Source: Carex sylvatica (taxonomy: Eukaryota > Streptophyta > Magnoliopsida > Poales > Cyperaceae). From it: a DNA stretch of 64,000 nucleotides. The notes under the pieces are model-generated. The model was not told the origin of the DNA. It saw nothing but the letters and a program-made list of their open reading frames with translations, and did no database searches. This document shows positions 23,601-36,788 of the stretch, one piece after another. Position 1 is the stretch's first letter; every line of letters starts with the position of its first letter. The position numbers were made by a program, and so were the translations under genes. The stretch is from contig CAXKVR010000048.1 of NCBI GenBank assembly GCA_964058845.1, positions 62,001-126,000 of the forward strand, read 5' to 3'.

Positions 23601-26600
23601 TTAGCTCATGATCTTAGTGGAATCATTAGTGGACATTGGTTATAAATACGGTGAAGGTTTGGTTTAGACTTTTTATCTTAAACAACTTTTAGTAGATTCC
23701 AATTTAAAGGCAGACCTGAAAATGAGATCAATTTAGTGGAAAGCAAAGACTGGAAGCTAATTACGTAACAATTACTGACATATTATAAGTACTCTGCTTA
23801 ATATTATCAAAAAAATTTGGATATTACACTGGTTTAATTGCTTTTCTTAAGAATTTTAGTCTGTGCAAAGTGCAAATAGAAAGCGAAAGAAGGCATGAAA
23901 ATAAAATGGACCTAAAAACAGGGTAAAAGGACTCGACGTAGCTGGACTTGTTGGAACTTGAAGAGAAGATGCCGCAGAGATGCGCCAAGACAGCATACAC
24001 CCCAAACAATGTCACAAAACTTCCTGTAAAAAGACCTGTCAATAAAAAAAATGTCATCCCTTCACTTCAATTTTTTGGAAAATTATAACGACGATTCCAT
24101 GTAAACATAATTACACGTAGGTCTTTTGATAGCTCTGCTCTTGGATGTATGGTATTTTCAGTTTCAGAATTGACCAAATATTTATTAGCAGCGATAACGA
24201 AAACTTGAATATAATGACATGTCTATATTTTTTTTTTTCCCCATATTATTAGCAGCGATAATCGATATTTAATAATTTATGAAAGCAAACAGGGGCCAAG
24301 AGTTGGTATTGTGGGACCAGTGCGACAATTTTTCATTAATTTCATCTATTAATTAATGTAACTGAATTGTCACTATAATAAAATCCAAATCAACATCACT
24401 AAACTTGATCCTAACGGATTTCATTTTCTTGTAAATAAAGGAAAATGCCATGCCATCATTGTTTTGTATTTCCTTTTTTTAAAACAGAATTACATTGGGA
24501 CACTCAAACCAATAGCTCTTGAGTGTTGCTAACAGAAACCGTCTATAAAACGGAGATGCTATATTGGGAGCACAAATTAATCTCCATATCAATTAGTAAT
24601 AATAATAATAATTATGAGGAGTTGAGAAAACATATATAGTACGTAGTTACCAACAAAAAATGTGACGACGTGAGAATCCTTAGGCTGACGTGGCCTGAGG
24701 AACTTCATTGCTTTCTTTCTGTCATTCCCCGCAAAATGCTGTGTGAAAATGTTCTCCACCTCATCCCCCAGCTTTATCACCTGTTTACATACCACAAATA
24801 GCAAATTTATCAGGTAAGAGCTAATTAAAATTTAACCGAATGCACATCACAAACTTTTATGGTATATTACTATATTTACTTAATATATCGAAAAAATATA
24901 TTATTTAAAGCTATTCAAAATCTTTCGTTGAAATTAAAATTATTTGATGTAAAACTGAATGACTTCGAACCGGACCGAATTTAATACACACGCTATTTAA
25001 AAAGTAGGAATATACATATAATTTTTAATTTCAATAATATTTTTTAAGAGATCATATTGATGTAGATAAAAGTTGAATGTACGTACACTATAACTACGGC
25101 TTCAGAAAAATAAGGCATTCATGATCTTCTCTATTTTCTCATTAATGCACAAACATATAATACTCTTATATAAATACATGTGATTTATCTTTTATCAATG
25201 AAAAAATGAACAAATTGAGAAAAATATCAAAATTCTCTTCTATTAATTGTCATTTTCTTATTAATTTTAAGCAAAAGAAGAAAAGCAAAAAAAAAATTAG
25301 GAGCAATTAAAGAATTGTTGTTGGTTTTTTCTAATATTATTTTTGTGGTACGGACAGGAAATTAATGTCGTATGCCAATAAGCAACAAAAAAAAAGTCAC
25401 ATCTGACATCTTTGTCACTTATTTATACGGGGGGCAAAAGTGTGAGGAAGAGAAAGAAGCACTAAATCACTGTATTTTTAGCTAAACTCTTAGACAGAAA
25501 GATATATAGCAAATTAAACCTTATCGGAGCTGACAAAGGGGGAGCTCTTAACTTTTCTGAGAAACGACTGAGCTGTGCTTTGTTGCCTGGAAACCTTCAC
25601 AATAAAATCCAAGCAAAGTTTCAGGTTTAGTTTAATATAAGACGCAATTAACTAACATCTTTTCGCTCATGCATGCCTCGTCAGCTTCTACTTTTGGCTA
25701 ACAAACCGATAGTTAGTCTTTCATGAATGTCTCGTGATATAAAGGTTAACCAGTATCTCATCAGCTTCCTTTTCTTGCTTCGCGCCACCTGTCAGTATAT
25801 TTTATATATCTATCTCACTTTTTTTTTTTATATATATATATGTGTGTGTATATATAGAGTAGAACTGGGTGTTCTTAAGCTAAGCTCATCAAAGTGGTTG
25901 GTGAGCTTAACTCCAAAATTCATCAAATCAATTTCAAATGATGAATTCGAACCGTTGAAATCCGCCTATCTTACAAGTGATGCGTCTACATGTGAAAATT
26001 TTAAAAATTCGAATTAATTTAATATAAAGTCAAGCGGTCAAAAAACGTTAAAAAATGAATGCACTAAAATTAATTTATTAATCTTCTAATTTTGACCAAT
26101 TGACTTTATACTAAATTAATTCGAATGTTTAAAATTTTTACATGTAGACGCATCACTCGTAAGGCAGGCGGGTTCCAACAGTTTGAATTTGTCATTTGAA
26201 ACTGATTTGATAGGTTTTGAAGTTAAGCTCACCAAACATTTTAGTGAGCTTAAGAACACCCTAGTTCAACTCATATATATATATATATATATAAAGACAA
26301 GGCCATCGATCGCTGCACCGTAGATTGGAGGAAGGTTAAAGAGTCCAATTTTTATTTTCTTTTTTGTGAAAAAGGACAGCACTCTTGAAATTTATTTGGC
26401 TTTATTTATTTGAGTGCTAAGGAGAGGTCACAAATTTGGTTGATACAAGCTTCATTCGGCACTCTTCGACCGGTTATGTGTATATATATATCATTAATAA
26501 ATTGATTTAAATATACTGATGCCTTATACCTTCCTTTGTTGAAATAATTGATTTAATAAATCGATGCTTTATTACCTTCCCAAATTTCTTCATTATTTTT

Positions 26601-28998
26601 GTGAACGCCTGCATGTTGAGCGAGCTGCAAAAAAGTCACAAAACCCCCTGTCAATTTTTTATTTCTCAATGTAGACAAAAGTGACTATGGTGCTTCAAAA
26701 CCCACAAAAATTTTAAATTATTAATTAACGGAGGATCACCATAAGTGCACATAAGTCGACATCCTATGCCGTGCAAAATTTGTTTGTATGGATCCAGACA
26801 TGACATCACTTTTTACATTGTCATACATTTTTCAACACCAACACATCTTTATTGTATATATATAATTTGCGTTGTCGCATCTACAGTGCTAAATGTGTGC
26901 GTTTCTGTGTGCCCAATCTTTTGAGTTTTGACACAGACACGACACTTTGCTTTGTTTTGCACTGAAAATATTTCCACACCCCCACATTCTGACTTACGTA
27001 GTCAATAATAACTCCACCTGTGTATAGATGACGCACTTCTAATTAATTTACACTACTGGATTATTTCAATTTTTTTTTTTTTTTCTAGAAAAGATATAAG
27101 TGGGTCACATTTATGCAAGATACGTAAACCCAGCAGCAACATCCACAAGTTGTTGGGGGCAATATTGTTAAAATACCTGTATTTCTTAATCAAGCCTAGG
27201 CCGCGGTAGAGCTCGACAAAGGCGCCTCGGATCATCTTCTCGGCACACTGGATCTTCTTGTTGTTGACGTAGCTGCCTCCGGTGGTCCCGTCTTTGCGGG
27301 ACCCATTGATCAGGTCCTCCCAGACAGAGCTGACAACCGAGGTGACAGCCACAATTGTGCGGGTGGGGGTCGACGGAGGGATATCGATCCTCATCGACGC
27401 CATTTTTGGCTTTACGCCTTTCTTGGCCTTTCCTCGGGCCGCTCCGATTATCTTCACCCCGTTCTTCTCCAGCACCGCTATGACCTTCTCTGCCATCAGA
27501 CTGCTGTCTGTCTGTGGCTGCTCCACCTCCACTGTACTTTCTGATTGAATTGGCATTCAACAAAAGTATAAAGTGAGCTAAACGGGTTATTAATTTAGTC
27601 TTAATCATGTTGTTATCAACTATTAATATACAAAACTTCCTATATTTTTTATTTTTATTTTTTGGAAGGTTGGTAACAGAACTTCCTTTATTACTGATCA
27701 AGTGTACACTAATGAATGAGATGTCTTTGTCAATGGACAACAGTCATAAAACAATATAAACGGTATGTATTGACTCTGTCAATGATGATATATCGCCACA
27801 TGCATAAATCAAATGTTATAACAACATACCTGAGAGGTCGCTAGATTGGGAGTTGATGCGGGACAAAAGAATGCCGGGGGAGCCGGGGGAACCAGGGGAT
27901 GCGGGAGACTCCAGCGACAAGGTATGATAGTGTTGCTGCCTCTGGCAAAAACTCTGCAACACTTCCTTCACATCAGTGAGGATTTGCAACTGCCTGATCA
28001 AGGCCTCGCTTCTCTCGCAAAATTCAGCCTCTTTTGCCATGTAGAAGTTGTTCACCTTCTCCAATTCCATCTCTGATTTCTCTATGAACACCTTCACCTG
28101 CTTATTATAATTGCTGATTATGCGGTTATATATGTTTCTCTTAAAATTTATACAAATTTATTTTTTAATTATTTATAATGATTATTATAATTTATTATGC
28201 TGTGATTATTTTAGTATTTAAGAGGTACTTATTGTCAAATAAGGAGAGCTTAATTACCTCTTGATGACCTGCCTGAATCAGTTCCATCTCGTACATGTTT
28301 TCTTCGTCGAGCTACAAAATCAAATAAGATTTCTTAAATTTACGGGAACAAAAATGATAATACAACACATGGAAAATATGTTATGCTGTCATCCATATAT
28401 GAAAATTGGACGGTCAAGATTGCTTCATTAGGAAAAACTAAGCTGGGGTTTCGTTAAAACAATAACCCATGATTTCTTACATTCCCCGGAAAATTTGATC
28501 TTGGCCATCCAAAAACATAGATAAAAGTAGGAAACAATTAACCCATGAAAAAGGCAAAACTATATTTTTTGTCGTTTTCTGTGTTCTGTAACCAGCTTTA
28601 AGCGGATCACGTAACAGAAAGACAAGCATAACAAACAAAGTAGCAAAGAAACCACCCTCGAAATTTCGAAAATTAAAAAGAAAAATTATAAATCTGATCA
28701 GCAAAAGCTAAAAATCAAGAACTCCAGCTAATAAGGGATAGTGCACCTGTTGAGAGGCATGGCGGCGGTGGCGGAGGCGGGAGGCAAGGGACCGAACCGG
28801 GTCAAGGAGAGAGAAACCGTAAGCAACATCACTGGAAGGCGAGCTTAGATCATCCTCAATGGGGTCTGTGGAGGAGGGATGGTGGAGAAGAGCGAATTTG
28901 ATTTTCTTAATGTGTTTCTTGAGAAGTTTGTAATTGACGAATGCCTCCTTCCACTCTGGTATCAATTGCGCCTCCAGTTCCCTTGAGAACTTCACCAT
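20675..28998 (-). CDS. PHO1: SPX-EXS phosphate exporter, PHO1 family (15 exons)
   Basis: The PHO1 family exports inorganic phosphate, classically into the root xylem, from Golgi/endosomal and plasma membranes. Exons: 28747-28998, 28258-28311, 27830-28097, 27177-27540, 26576-26624, 25520-25594, 24651-24780, 23912-24035, 23074-23323, 22829-22933, 22682-22726, 22460-22612, 21676-21957, 21230-21366, 20675-20762. All introns are GT-AG and all phases agree, giving 791 residues with no internal stop. The SPX domain spans residues 1 to about 345. It starts [16 protein letters not shown], followed by the Lys-rich [12 protein letters not shown] helix, and ends with [15 protein letters not shown]. These are the surfaces that bind inositol pyrophosphates. 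Hydrophobic segments follow from about residue 385. The EXS domain covers about 590-765 ([18 protein letters not shown], then [20 protein letters not shown]). The paralogue within the family is not resolved. ORFs on the plus strand here are shadows. Confidence 0.95.
25857..26272. mobile_element. Palindromic MITE (GAGTAGAACT family) in PHO1 intron 5
   Basis: The inverted arms run nearly the whole 416 bp. The termini are GAGTAGAACTGGGTGTTC and its complement (GAACACCCTAGTTCAACTC). Flanks are ATATA on both sides inside (TA)n, so the target duplication is uninformative here. The copy at 50413-50810 shows a clean 9-bp duplication. Confidence 0.85.
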
Positions 28999-29113
28999 TC
29001 GGATCAATTCCGATCCTCTCCCTCTCTCTAGCCTTTTCCACTTTGTTTCCCCTGTTTTTTGCGTAGAGAGGAGAGAAAAGAAATGAGAGAGTGCAACGAG
29101 TGTCTCTATCGGG

Positions 29114-29125
29114 TTTATATATATA
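29114..29125 (-). promoter_or_regulatory. TATA box of PHO1 gene
   Basis: The minus strand reads TATATATATAAACCC about 115 bp upstream of the start codon. This implies a short 5' UTR rich in CT. Confidence 0.55.
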
Positions 29126-29343
29126 GAGAGAGATATGGAGTGAGTTGTTGGAAGCAGAGTCGGACGCACAACTGCACAAGCAAAGTGGAGGGAAAGAAAT
29201 AGTGAGAAAGTGATTAAAAAAGAAGAGATTGAGGGAAAGAATAGTGTCGGTAATTTAAAGCATTACGGACCTCTAAAGTGTTCTGTTAATGGTAAAAATT
29301 AAGGAATATTAGTACGTATGATCAGTATTATTAGTTGATTAAT

Positions 29344-29351
29344 GAATATGC
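29344..29351. promoter_or_regulatory. Candidate P1BS (PHR1-binding) site
   Basis: GAATATGC matches the palindromic consensus GNATATNC recognised by PHR1-type MYB factors in phosphate-starvation genes. It lies about 350 bp upstream of the PHO1 start codon. A single match in AT-rich DNA can occur by chance. Confidence 0.35.
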
Positions 29352-29359
29352 TTAAAGCT

Positions 29360-29825
29360 TCTTTTGTGATGTCAACGGACATCTCTTCTTAGTTTATACA
29401 TGGATATTGGATTTACGGATTGTACCTTCTCTTAATTTATTCTCAGGTTCGGAAAGTTTTTCATGCCATGCATTCCGGAAGAGATCATTGTTAATTATCT
29501 AATAATATTTTTTGTCAAATTTGTTTTTTAAAATGATGGATAAATTATGATCAATAAGATCAATAATTGGTTAAATAAGCTTGTTGATGGATTAATTGAG
29601 AAAGTAATTATGCATAGACGTAATCATCACACCCATGGATAATTAATGGACTTAACTTTTTTAGATAATATATTAATAATAATTTGATACATAACAATAT
29701 ATTAGATAAATAAAGGTTTCCCATTCTTAGAATTTGATAGTAAAGGTAAGTGTTTGATTAATTTTGATAATTATTTTAAGTCTCAATACATCGCCTATTT
29801 ATAGGTTAATTACAAGATCTAAAAA
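29360..29825. other. Intergenic, nothing recognised
   Basis: AT-rich region between the PHO1 promoter and the long inverted-repeat structure. No gene is seen. Confidence 0.5.
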
Positions 29826-30185
29826 ATTATTGTAGTCCGATTTTTTTATTTATATCCAAAAAATAAATAAAATTTTAAAAAATAACAAAACCTTTATTTT
29901 CAAAACTATCCTAATTGGAATTTTTTTTTCCGATTTTAACATCAATTACCGGAATTTTTTTTTTCTGGAAACTCATATCTAAAACCGAAAAAAAATTCTG
30001 GTATCCAATTCCGGAATTTTTTTTTTCCGATTTTTAGTCCCAAAACTGAATTTTTTTTTTCCGAAAATGGGATTTCACGTTTTTTTTTTTTATAAACTCA
30101 TTTTTTCATAATATATATATAATATATACATATACTCATATACACATACACATATATTATATATACATATATATATACATGTATT

Positions 30186-30610
30186 GAGGTTGGCTACTAT
30201 GCTTATATAAGCATATCCCTACATATGCTTATAACTCATTTTTGTGTTTTCAATGTCCAAATGGTCGATCGGAACCGTTAGATGTGATCTATATATTGAA
30301 ATGTGCTTGGAAACCAAATTTTATATTTTTCTGAATTTGTTTACTATTTATTAAGTCAATTTGAAAATCTCTGATCCAACGGTGGCTTCTGATTTTACTG
30401 TTTTGTTAAGCCACCGTTGGATCAGCGATTTTCAAAGTGGCTTAATAAATAGTAAAAAATTTCAGAAAAATGTAAAATTTGGTCTCCAAGAACATATTAA
30501 TATGGAGAACAAGATGAATGGTTCCGATCGACCATTTGGACATTAAAAACACAAAAATAAGTTATAAGCATATGTAGGGATATGTTTATATAAGCATAGT
30601 AGCCAACCTC
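30186..30610. mobile_element. Palindromic MITE (GAGGTTGGCTAC family), copy 1
   Basis: This is a 425-bp near-palindrome with ends GAGGTTGGCTACTATGCTT and its complement, flanked by GTATT on both sides. The centre is a second perfect-looking stem: GATCCAACGGTGGCTT / AAGCCACCGTTGGATC around a short loop. Confidence 0.9.
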
Positions 30611-31181
30611 GTATTGTATTATATTATATATACATATATTATAAAAAAATGAGTTTATAAAAAAAAACCAAATGACGTTTATAAACAAAATACCGATCGT
30701 TGTATGCCTACCGTTGAACGAAAACTTAAACTGAATTTTTGAGGCATCAAACGATGTTTATTTGAAATTATGATGCTTTGGATACAACGATGCTCGAGGT
30801 TCTGCTGGTAAAATCAAATCCTTCTCGTCCCCCCCTTTTCGAAAAGTGGTCATACGCCCAAATCCGACTTTCCTAGCCAAAGTTATGGCTGTTTAAAGTT
30901 TTTTCAAAAGTTAAACTTTGGAAATTCATAACTAACTGTAAAAAATTCAAATAAAATGAAATTTGTATCAATTCTGTATAGTTTTCAATGCTCTACATGC
31001 TAGTGTAATCACTTTTGCAGTTTGATCCATGTATCAGTCCAGACTTGCTGATTTACCAGCAGAGATCAAATTTGACATACATATACATATATTATACATA
31101 TAAATTTTTTATTTATATCCAAAAAAAAAATTATGTATATATTATATATGTGTAATACATGTATATATATGTATATATAAC

Positions 31182-31548
31182 GAGGAGGGATCGAGTTACA
31201 ACAATTTTGAGTTACAACAAAGTTACTACAATCATTTTTTATATTTTCAAAATCCAAATGGTCGATCCAAACCGTTCAACATGATCTCCACAATAAAATG
31301 TGCTTCCAGATCAAATTTTATATTTTTTGGAATTTTTTTACTATTTATTAAGATGGTTACAAAATTCAATGGTATGAAATTGACTAGATTTTGTAAAATA
31401 CGCAGTAATATATAGTAAAAAAATTCCAAAAAAATGTAAAATTTGATTTGCAAGCATATTTTATTGTGGAGATCATGTTGAACGGTTTGGATCGACGATT
31501 TGGACTTTGAAAATGTAAAAAATAATTGTGGTAAGTCGATCCCTCCTC
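31182..31548. mobile_element. Palindromic MITE (GAGGAGGGATC family)
   Basis: This is a 367-bp near-palindrome with ends GAGGAGGGATCGAGTTAC and GTAAGTCGATCCCTCCTC. It shares the internal core (AAACCGTTCAACATGATC, ATCAAATTTTATAT, TTACTATTTATTAAG) with the other MITEs here. No clean target duplication was seen in the TA-rich flanks. Confidence 0.85.
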
Positions 31549-31989
31549 ATATATAATATATGTATATGTAGTATAATTTAATATAATATATGTATATATG
31601 TATACATATAATATAATTTAATATAATACATATATATATAATATAATTTAATATAATATATGTATATGTATATATGTATATGTATATATTATAAAATAAT
31701 GAATTTATAAAAAAAAAAACCTGAAATCTCTTTTCCGGATTTTTTTTTCCAATTTTGGAACTAAAAACCGGAAAAAAAAAAATTCGGAATTGGATACTGG
31801 AAATTTTTTTTCCGGTTTTATACATGAGTTTTCGGAAGAATATTTTCCGGTAGTTGGTGTTAAAACCGAATTTTTTTTTCCGATTTGGATAGTTTTGAAA
31901 ATATAGCAGTGGTTTTATTATTTTTTTAATTTTATTTATTTTTTAGGTATAAATAAAAAAATCGGTTTTTCCAAAATATACCTTTCTAG

Positions 31990-33151
31990 CTACAACAAAA
32001 ATGAAATAATATCTACGAGAGTAAAAAGTGATTATCTATAAAGGTACACTCATAAAAAAAAAGTAATTTTATTTAGTGTGTCGGTATTACCGACAGGAGT
32101 ATCCGTGACGATACTCTCGTGAATACTATCCCATTTTCACAGCCTGGACATATCTAATTCTGCTGATTATAATTAATACAACAAATCAAATATTCTTATG
32201 AGAAGATATAATTGGTAATTTTCAAATTTTGCTAGTTGTCCTTTGATTTTTAACACTCCTGGTAAAGTTTTATGTACTAGGTACGTATATATTTCAAATG
32301 ATTGAATAGCTAATTAATATAAGAATATTAGTTAAATAAGGACGTAAAAAAAAAAAAAAGGTTGATTGTCGAACAACTAGCACCTGATTATTGAAATAGA
32401 TGTTTGTTAAGAAAAGTGTACACATGTATATATATTTTGTATTTAATAAGTATTTTTTTTTAATGATAGATGGAGCTCGAGTCAAGTCTTTAAATTTCAT
32501 ATTTCTATTATTATAATAATAATAAAAGATTTAGTTGAATTTCAATCTCATAATTTTCTATATTATAGATCATATGTCTTTATCACTAGATATAAACTAG
32601 ATATAAAGCTGAATTTTTTTTGCATTTAATAAGTTTTAATATATTTTGACATATATCAATAAACACTGAACATAAAATAAGCATAAAATTAGCATATGTT
32701 GTTTGCAAAAAAAAAAAAAAAAAAATTAGCATATGTTTCAAAGCTTATCCATAAACGCATGATTTTCATCAGGATAAACAAGAAATTAGCATATTAAATT
32801 TAAATAACTAATCGAATTCAAACTTATTAAATAGTCAGAGAGCGCAGCAGAAAGGGATTAAAATCTTTGTGCTTTTTTGTTTGTTTGGCGGAGAGGAATT
32901 AGAGAGAGCACGCACAACACAACGTTTTTTTTTTTTCATTTTTAGATCAGCGAATTGGATTTGAATTGTCTTTTCTGCTTTAAATCTATTTAATTTGTTG
33001 GGCTATGCTTTAGATCAAGTTAGACTTCGTCTTTAGAATCCATCTAAAATATATTAAATTGTTGGACTCACGTTACAGTCAGAGTAGGACAATATTAATT
33101 TTCACGGTAAAACAAAGATCCAAAATTCAATCCCGATGAATTAATTTTAGA
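31990..33151. other. Intergenic, nothing recognised
   Basis: AT-rich DNA with several A/T runs. No gene or structured repeat is identified. Confidence 0.5.
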
Positions 33152-33924
33152 TTTCACTACTACAAAAAAAAATCTTTTATATCGGTTAGAATCGCGTTCC
33201 GTCATCGGGATCCGATTCGATGCATATCACTCCAATAAAAAATGTAGATGTCTATGCTATCGGATCAAAACATATGGCGTTAATCAATATACCATCGGCA
33301 GCGCACCTTTGGCCATCGAATTTGACGAACCTAACGCCGTCGCTTTTGTTTTCTCCAACCGACATCAAATGTGATTAACGCCGTCCACTAAATTTCAATA
33401 GCCGATTGCAATAGTGTCTTGCACCATCTGTTTTGTCTGTGTTGGCGTTGGCAAATCCTAGAATTATAGCGGGTCATTAATTTCTGGGCCGATGGTCATG
33501 TATATGTAATTATTATTTATTTTTTACTATTAATTTTAATCTTACAGACTAGCCTAGCCATTTTTAAAACACAGCTAGCAAAGCAAATATAAACATGCAT
33601 GCGCTCATTCCACTATATACCTATATCTGAACCAACAATTAATATATACATAAGTACTCTAACATATAATATATATCAATCCATGTTACAAGCAATATCT
33701 AAAAAGAGTTTACAATAATTATTAAACACAACAATAGTTCATTGTACCAGAAAACAAAATGTTATTACCACAATTATTAAAATCAATAACAAATTAATTA
33801 AGTGTTTGAACACAAGTACCTGACAACAATAACTGTTCCAAACCACAGACAACAACTTATCAAGTCCTCCCACTGCCAAGTACCTACACGACAATTAAAC
33901 TGATAACAATTTCAAGAAAAACTT

Positions 33925-35850
33925 ACACCATTGGATACGGATGTCATGTAATTCGTATTCTTTGTACAGTATTTTGGACAGACGACACTGCATGAATAAA
34001 TGAAAACATATGAGTAACATGTATAATTAAGAACTTAAATCTGAAAGAATCATAGAAACAGGTGATTGACAAATCTTTGAAAAAGAACATGCATAATTTC
34101 TGATGAGCGTCTCCATGTTCTTCATTACATAATACCCGGACTCTCGTAAATTGCTTTTTGTAGGGCTTTGATCAAATATGTATTGTTTAAAACAAGATCT
34201 AATTAGTAGAGCAATTGGAACTTCAAATAAGTTGCAAGGAAATACTCGATTAAAATATTTCTTACCTGAAATATTATGACCTCCATTGCTCTTCTCCCCG
34301 GCGTGTGCCGACCTCCCCGAGAGATATATGACTTAAAAACCCTAGAATTATTAAATGTCAGTATATATTACGTACCTAGAAGTAGGCAATGTGAAGTACT
34401 TTGTATTTTAAATTATATGTATCTTGCTTACTGCTGTAACACAGGAACAATGTAAAACTCTCGGTCATTGTTATTTGACACCGGGTCCAGCAAGTAGGCA
34501 GCATTCTATCTTGGAATAATAACAAGAAGCCTCCAACGTTCCCTACAATTTAGGTAATAAAATAAGATTTTTATCCTGTTAAGAATAGACAATAAACATG
34601 AGTATAATTAGCAGCTTATTCATCTTTATGGCACAGTAAAAATATAAGATTCTTATCTTGCAACTTTAGCAAGGAATCGGTCAAGTACGAAAGGAAATGT
34701 TCACCAGCATATTTAATAGCTGTATCGCTAAGCTGACTGGGGTCCAAGAAACTAATAGTTTTATTATTTTGGGCACCATTAGAAATTAGTTTCGTGCAAT
34801 ACCTGAAAATAGTCAGTGTCAGAATGAAATAAAAGAGTTGATTGTAAAAATAGTAAATCTGTTTATAATAATAAATACTAATATTGCCAAGACTTGGGTA
34901 ATAGAGACGTCAATGTCGTTGAAGTCATAAAATCACGGAGATCTTTGAAATCCACTGTTATCTAAAAGCTCTCATTTCGTAAAGCTTCCGGTCCAATAGA
35001 GAGGTGGAAGGCTCCTCTTTCAGATGGTGGCATCGCAAGATATTTGTCATGCAATAGTTGGAATTCCAGACCCAGTTCGTCCAATGCCTCCTGATTTACA
35101 AGCGGAACCCGACCCCATATTTCTTGTACAGGTACTGGCTATCTTGGTAGCACCAATTCAGTACTACTCTTACTAGCAGTCTCATTAATCCCATCAGCAG
35201 GCCCATGTCATGTTTGATAGAATAGAGACAGAGAGAGATAGAATAGAATGAATCAATTGTATTTCATAATTAGTCTGAATTGATTACACTTGAGCTGTTT
35301 ATATAGCCATCAGCTTTACATCATAACATCATATAAATAACTCTATGGTTACAGCTGTAACTAACTACCCTAACAGCTATTACTAACAGCCATATATGTC
35401 TTTTAACATAAACAACTATAGACTAGTCCTGACAATATAGATATGATTGTATCACTTTCGTGTACATGTAGCAACTTATTTAAAAAATCATTAATTTATT
35501 CAGTCAGGTGTCTTACCTTAGTACAGTTCGGGGAATCAGCTTCTTGATTGGCATTTGGCTTTGCTCTAGCCAATATCCAATCCCTTGTTCTTCTTGCATT
35601 CCTCCTAACAGGTCTTGAATTGATGCAAATCTTCAAAAAATAAAATCTATGTGATTGGATGTCAAGGCAAGGTCGTTCTTGCATATTTCATGTTATTGAA
35701 GAATTAAAAATCAATAAAATATCAAATTAGGAAATTTTACCCACACATCCAAACCAGCATCACCGTCAGTTGTAATATGAATTTTTTGCGGATCAACGAT
35801 AGACCTTCTCAGTTTTTTCGTAAGTGGCAAATAATTTTAGACCAACATTG
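33925..35850 (-). pseudogene. Degenerate CACTA ORF with Ulp1-like protease domain
   Basis: Several minus-strand blocks separated by intron-like gaps match the second ORF of plant CACTA elements. These are: LRRSIVDPQKIHITTDGDAG (about 35750-35840); NARRTRDWILARAKPNANQE (35520-35640, transposase_24-like); VPLVNQEALDELGLEFQLLH and VDFKDLRDF (34917-35150); TISFLDPSQLSDTAIKYAGE (34650-34800); ERWRLLVII, a TAG, then AYLLDPVSNNNDREF (34445-34550); and YEYELHDIRIQW-like sequence (read YKEYELHDIRIQW, 33925-33990). In active Ulp1 (C48) enzymes the third-to-last block starts with His-Trp. Here it is Arg-Trp, so the catalytic His is lost. An LTR-like insertion at 35208-35434 interrupts the ORF. Confidence 0.6.
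35208..35434 (-). mobile_element. Probable Copia-type solo LTR
   Basis: Read on the minus strand it starts TGTCAGGACTAG and ends CATGACA. It contains GTTAGTTACAGCTGTAAC, a TATATAAACAGC TATA region, and CTCTCTCTGTCTC near its end. This order is typical of short plant Copia LTRs. No 5-bp target duplication is visible, so the assignment rests on composition and the TG...CA ends. Confidence 0.45.
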
Positions 35851-36788
35851 CTGAAATTAAATTACAGATCAAATAGTAAGGGACCTCCTAAACTATAAAT
35901 TATTATTTAAAAAAACTAAAGATCTAAAACTAAACCCTATAACCATATTATCTTAAAACCCCCAAAACTAGAAAATCCTATAAATTAAGATATAGACAGA
36001 GTGTCAATTACAGGAACCTTACGACGGAGAGCGCTCGATCGATGTTGTTGAGGTGACGATGATGAGTGCTATTGTCAAGACGGTGTAGCGGCGGAGAAAA
36101 CGAGCTACCTAGATACGACCAATAATTTTGAGAGTACGCTAGAACACTTATGTGTTGTTGGATATATATATTTTGAAAACCCTAGCTCCCCCTTTAACTG
36201 TAATGCCATCGGCTAGAAGTCATGGTCAACAGTACCACTGATGGTTGTATGTGGATAAATATGGTGGATAAATGCAAACAGTATGCGCGTATTTATAAAT
36301 ATATTTATATAGTAGTGTCAGATTCAACTCCTCTTCGATACCGTAGATGATGGGTCTCATTTACGGTTTGAGATTAAATATCATCACTTTGGAATTCGGA
36401 CTAGTAGTATTATTGGGCTTTGTGATTCGTGCCAAGTTAAAAAGAACGAGATCCATTAATTGTAAAAGATTTCCTGTGCAGTATTGAGAGATGTAAATTT
36501 GAGTTAATCCACATCAATTCAAGCAATATTTACTAATTAATTTATATAACTATGCAATTGATTCACATAAAAGTTAACGAGTTGTGCATACAATTAATAT
36601 AAGTAAACAATATATGAGTAATGATCTACTTACAAGTAATATTTGTTGATGTTTGTTGATTCATGTTTCTTATAAATTGATATTTCTTAGGTAATAGATT
36701 AACAATTATAAACAAATATTTATCGTAAGTGGATCTCTCCTTATGTGAACATGTTTCGATATATTTCTTTTGATTGTGTAATTAATCC

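Larger units (their letters stand above)
29829..31965. mobile_element. Long terminal-inverted-repeat structure enclosing two MITEs
   Basis: The outer arms (about 29829-30110 and 31685-31965) are inverted copies. Shared blocks include CGATTTTTTTATTTATA, TTTTCAAAACTATCC, CCAATTCCG and repeated CCGGAATTTTTTTTCCG-like motifs. The spacer holds MITEs at 30186-30610 and 31182-31548, TA-rich microsatellites, and about 430 bp of unrecognised sequence (30650-31080). Long TIRs suggest a Mutator-like or fold-back element. I could not define a target duplication, so the outer ends are approximate. Confidence 0.6.

Noticed and set aside
27186..27740. 184-codon minus-strand frame running past exon 4 into an intron
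   Set aside because: It is the wrong frame. The SPX-PHO1 reading uses exon 4 at 27177-27540 in another phase.
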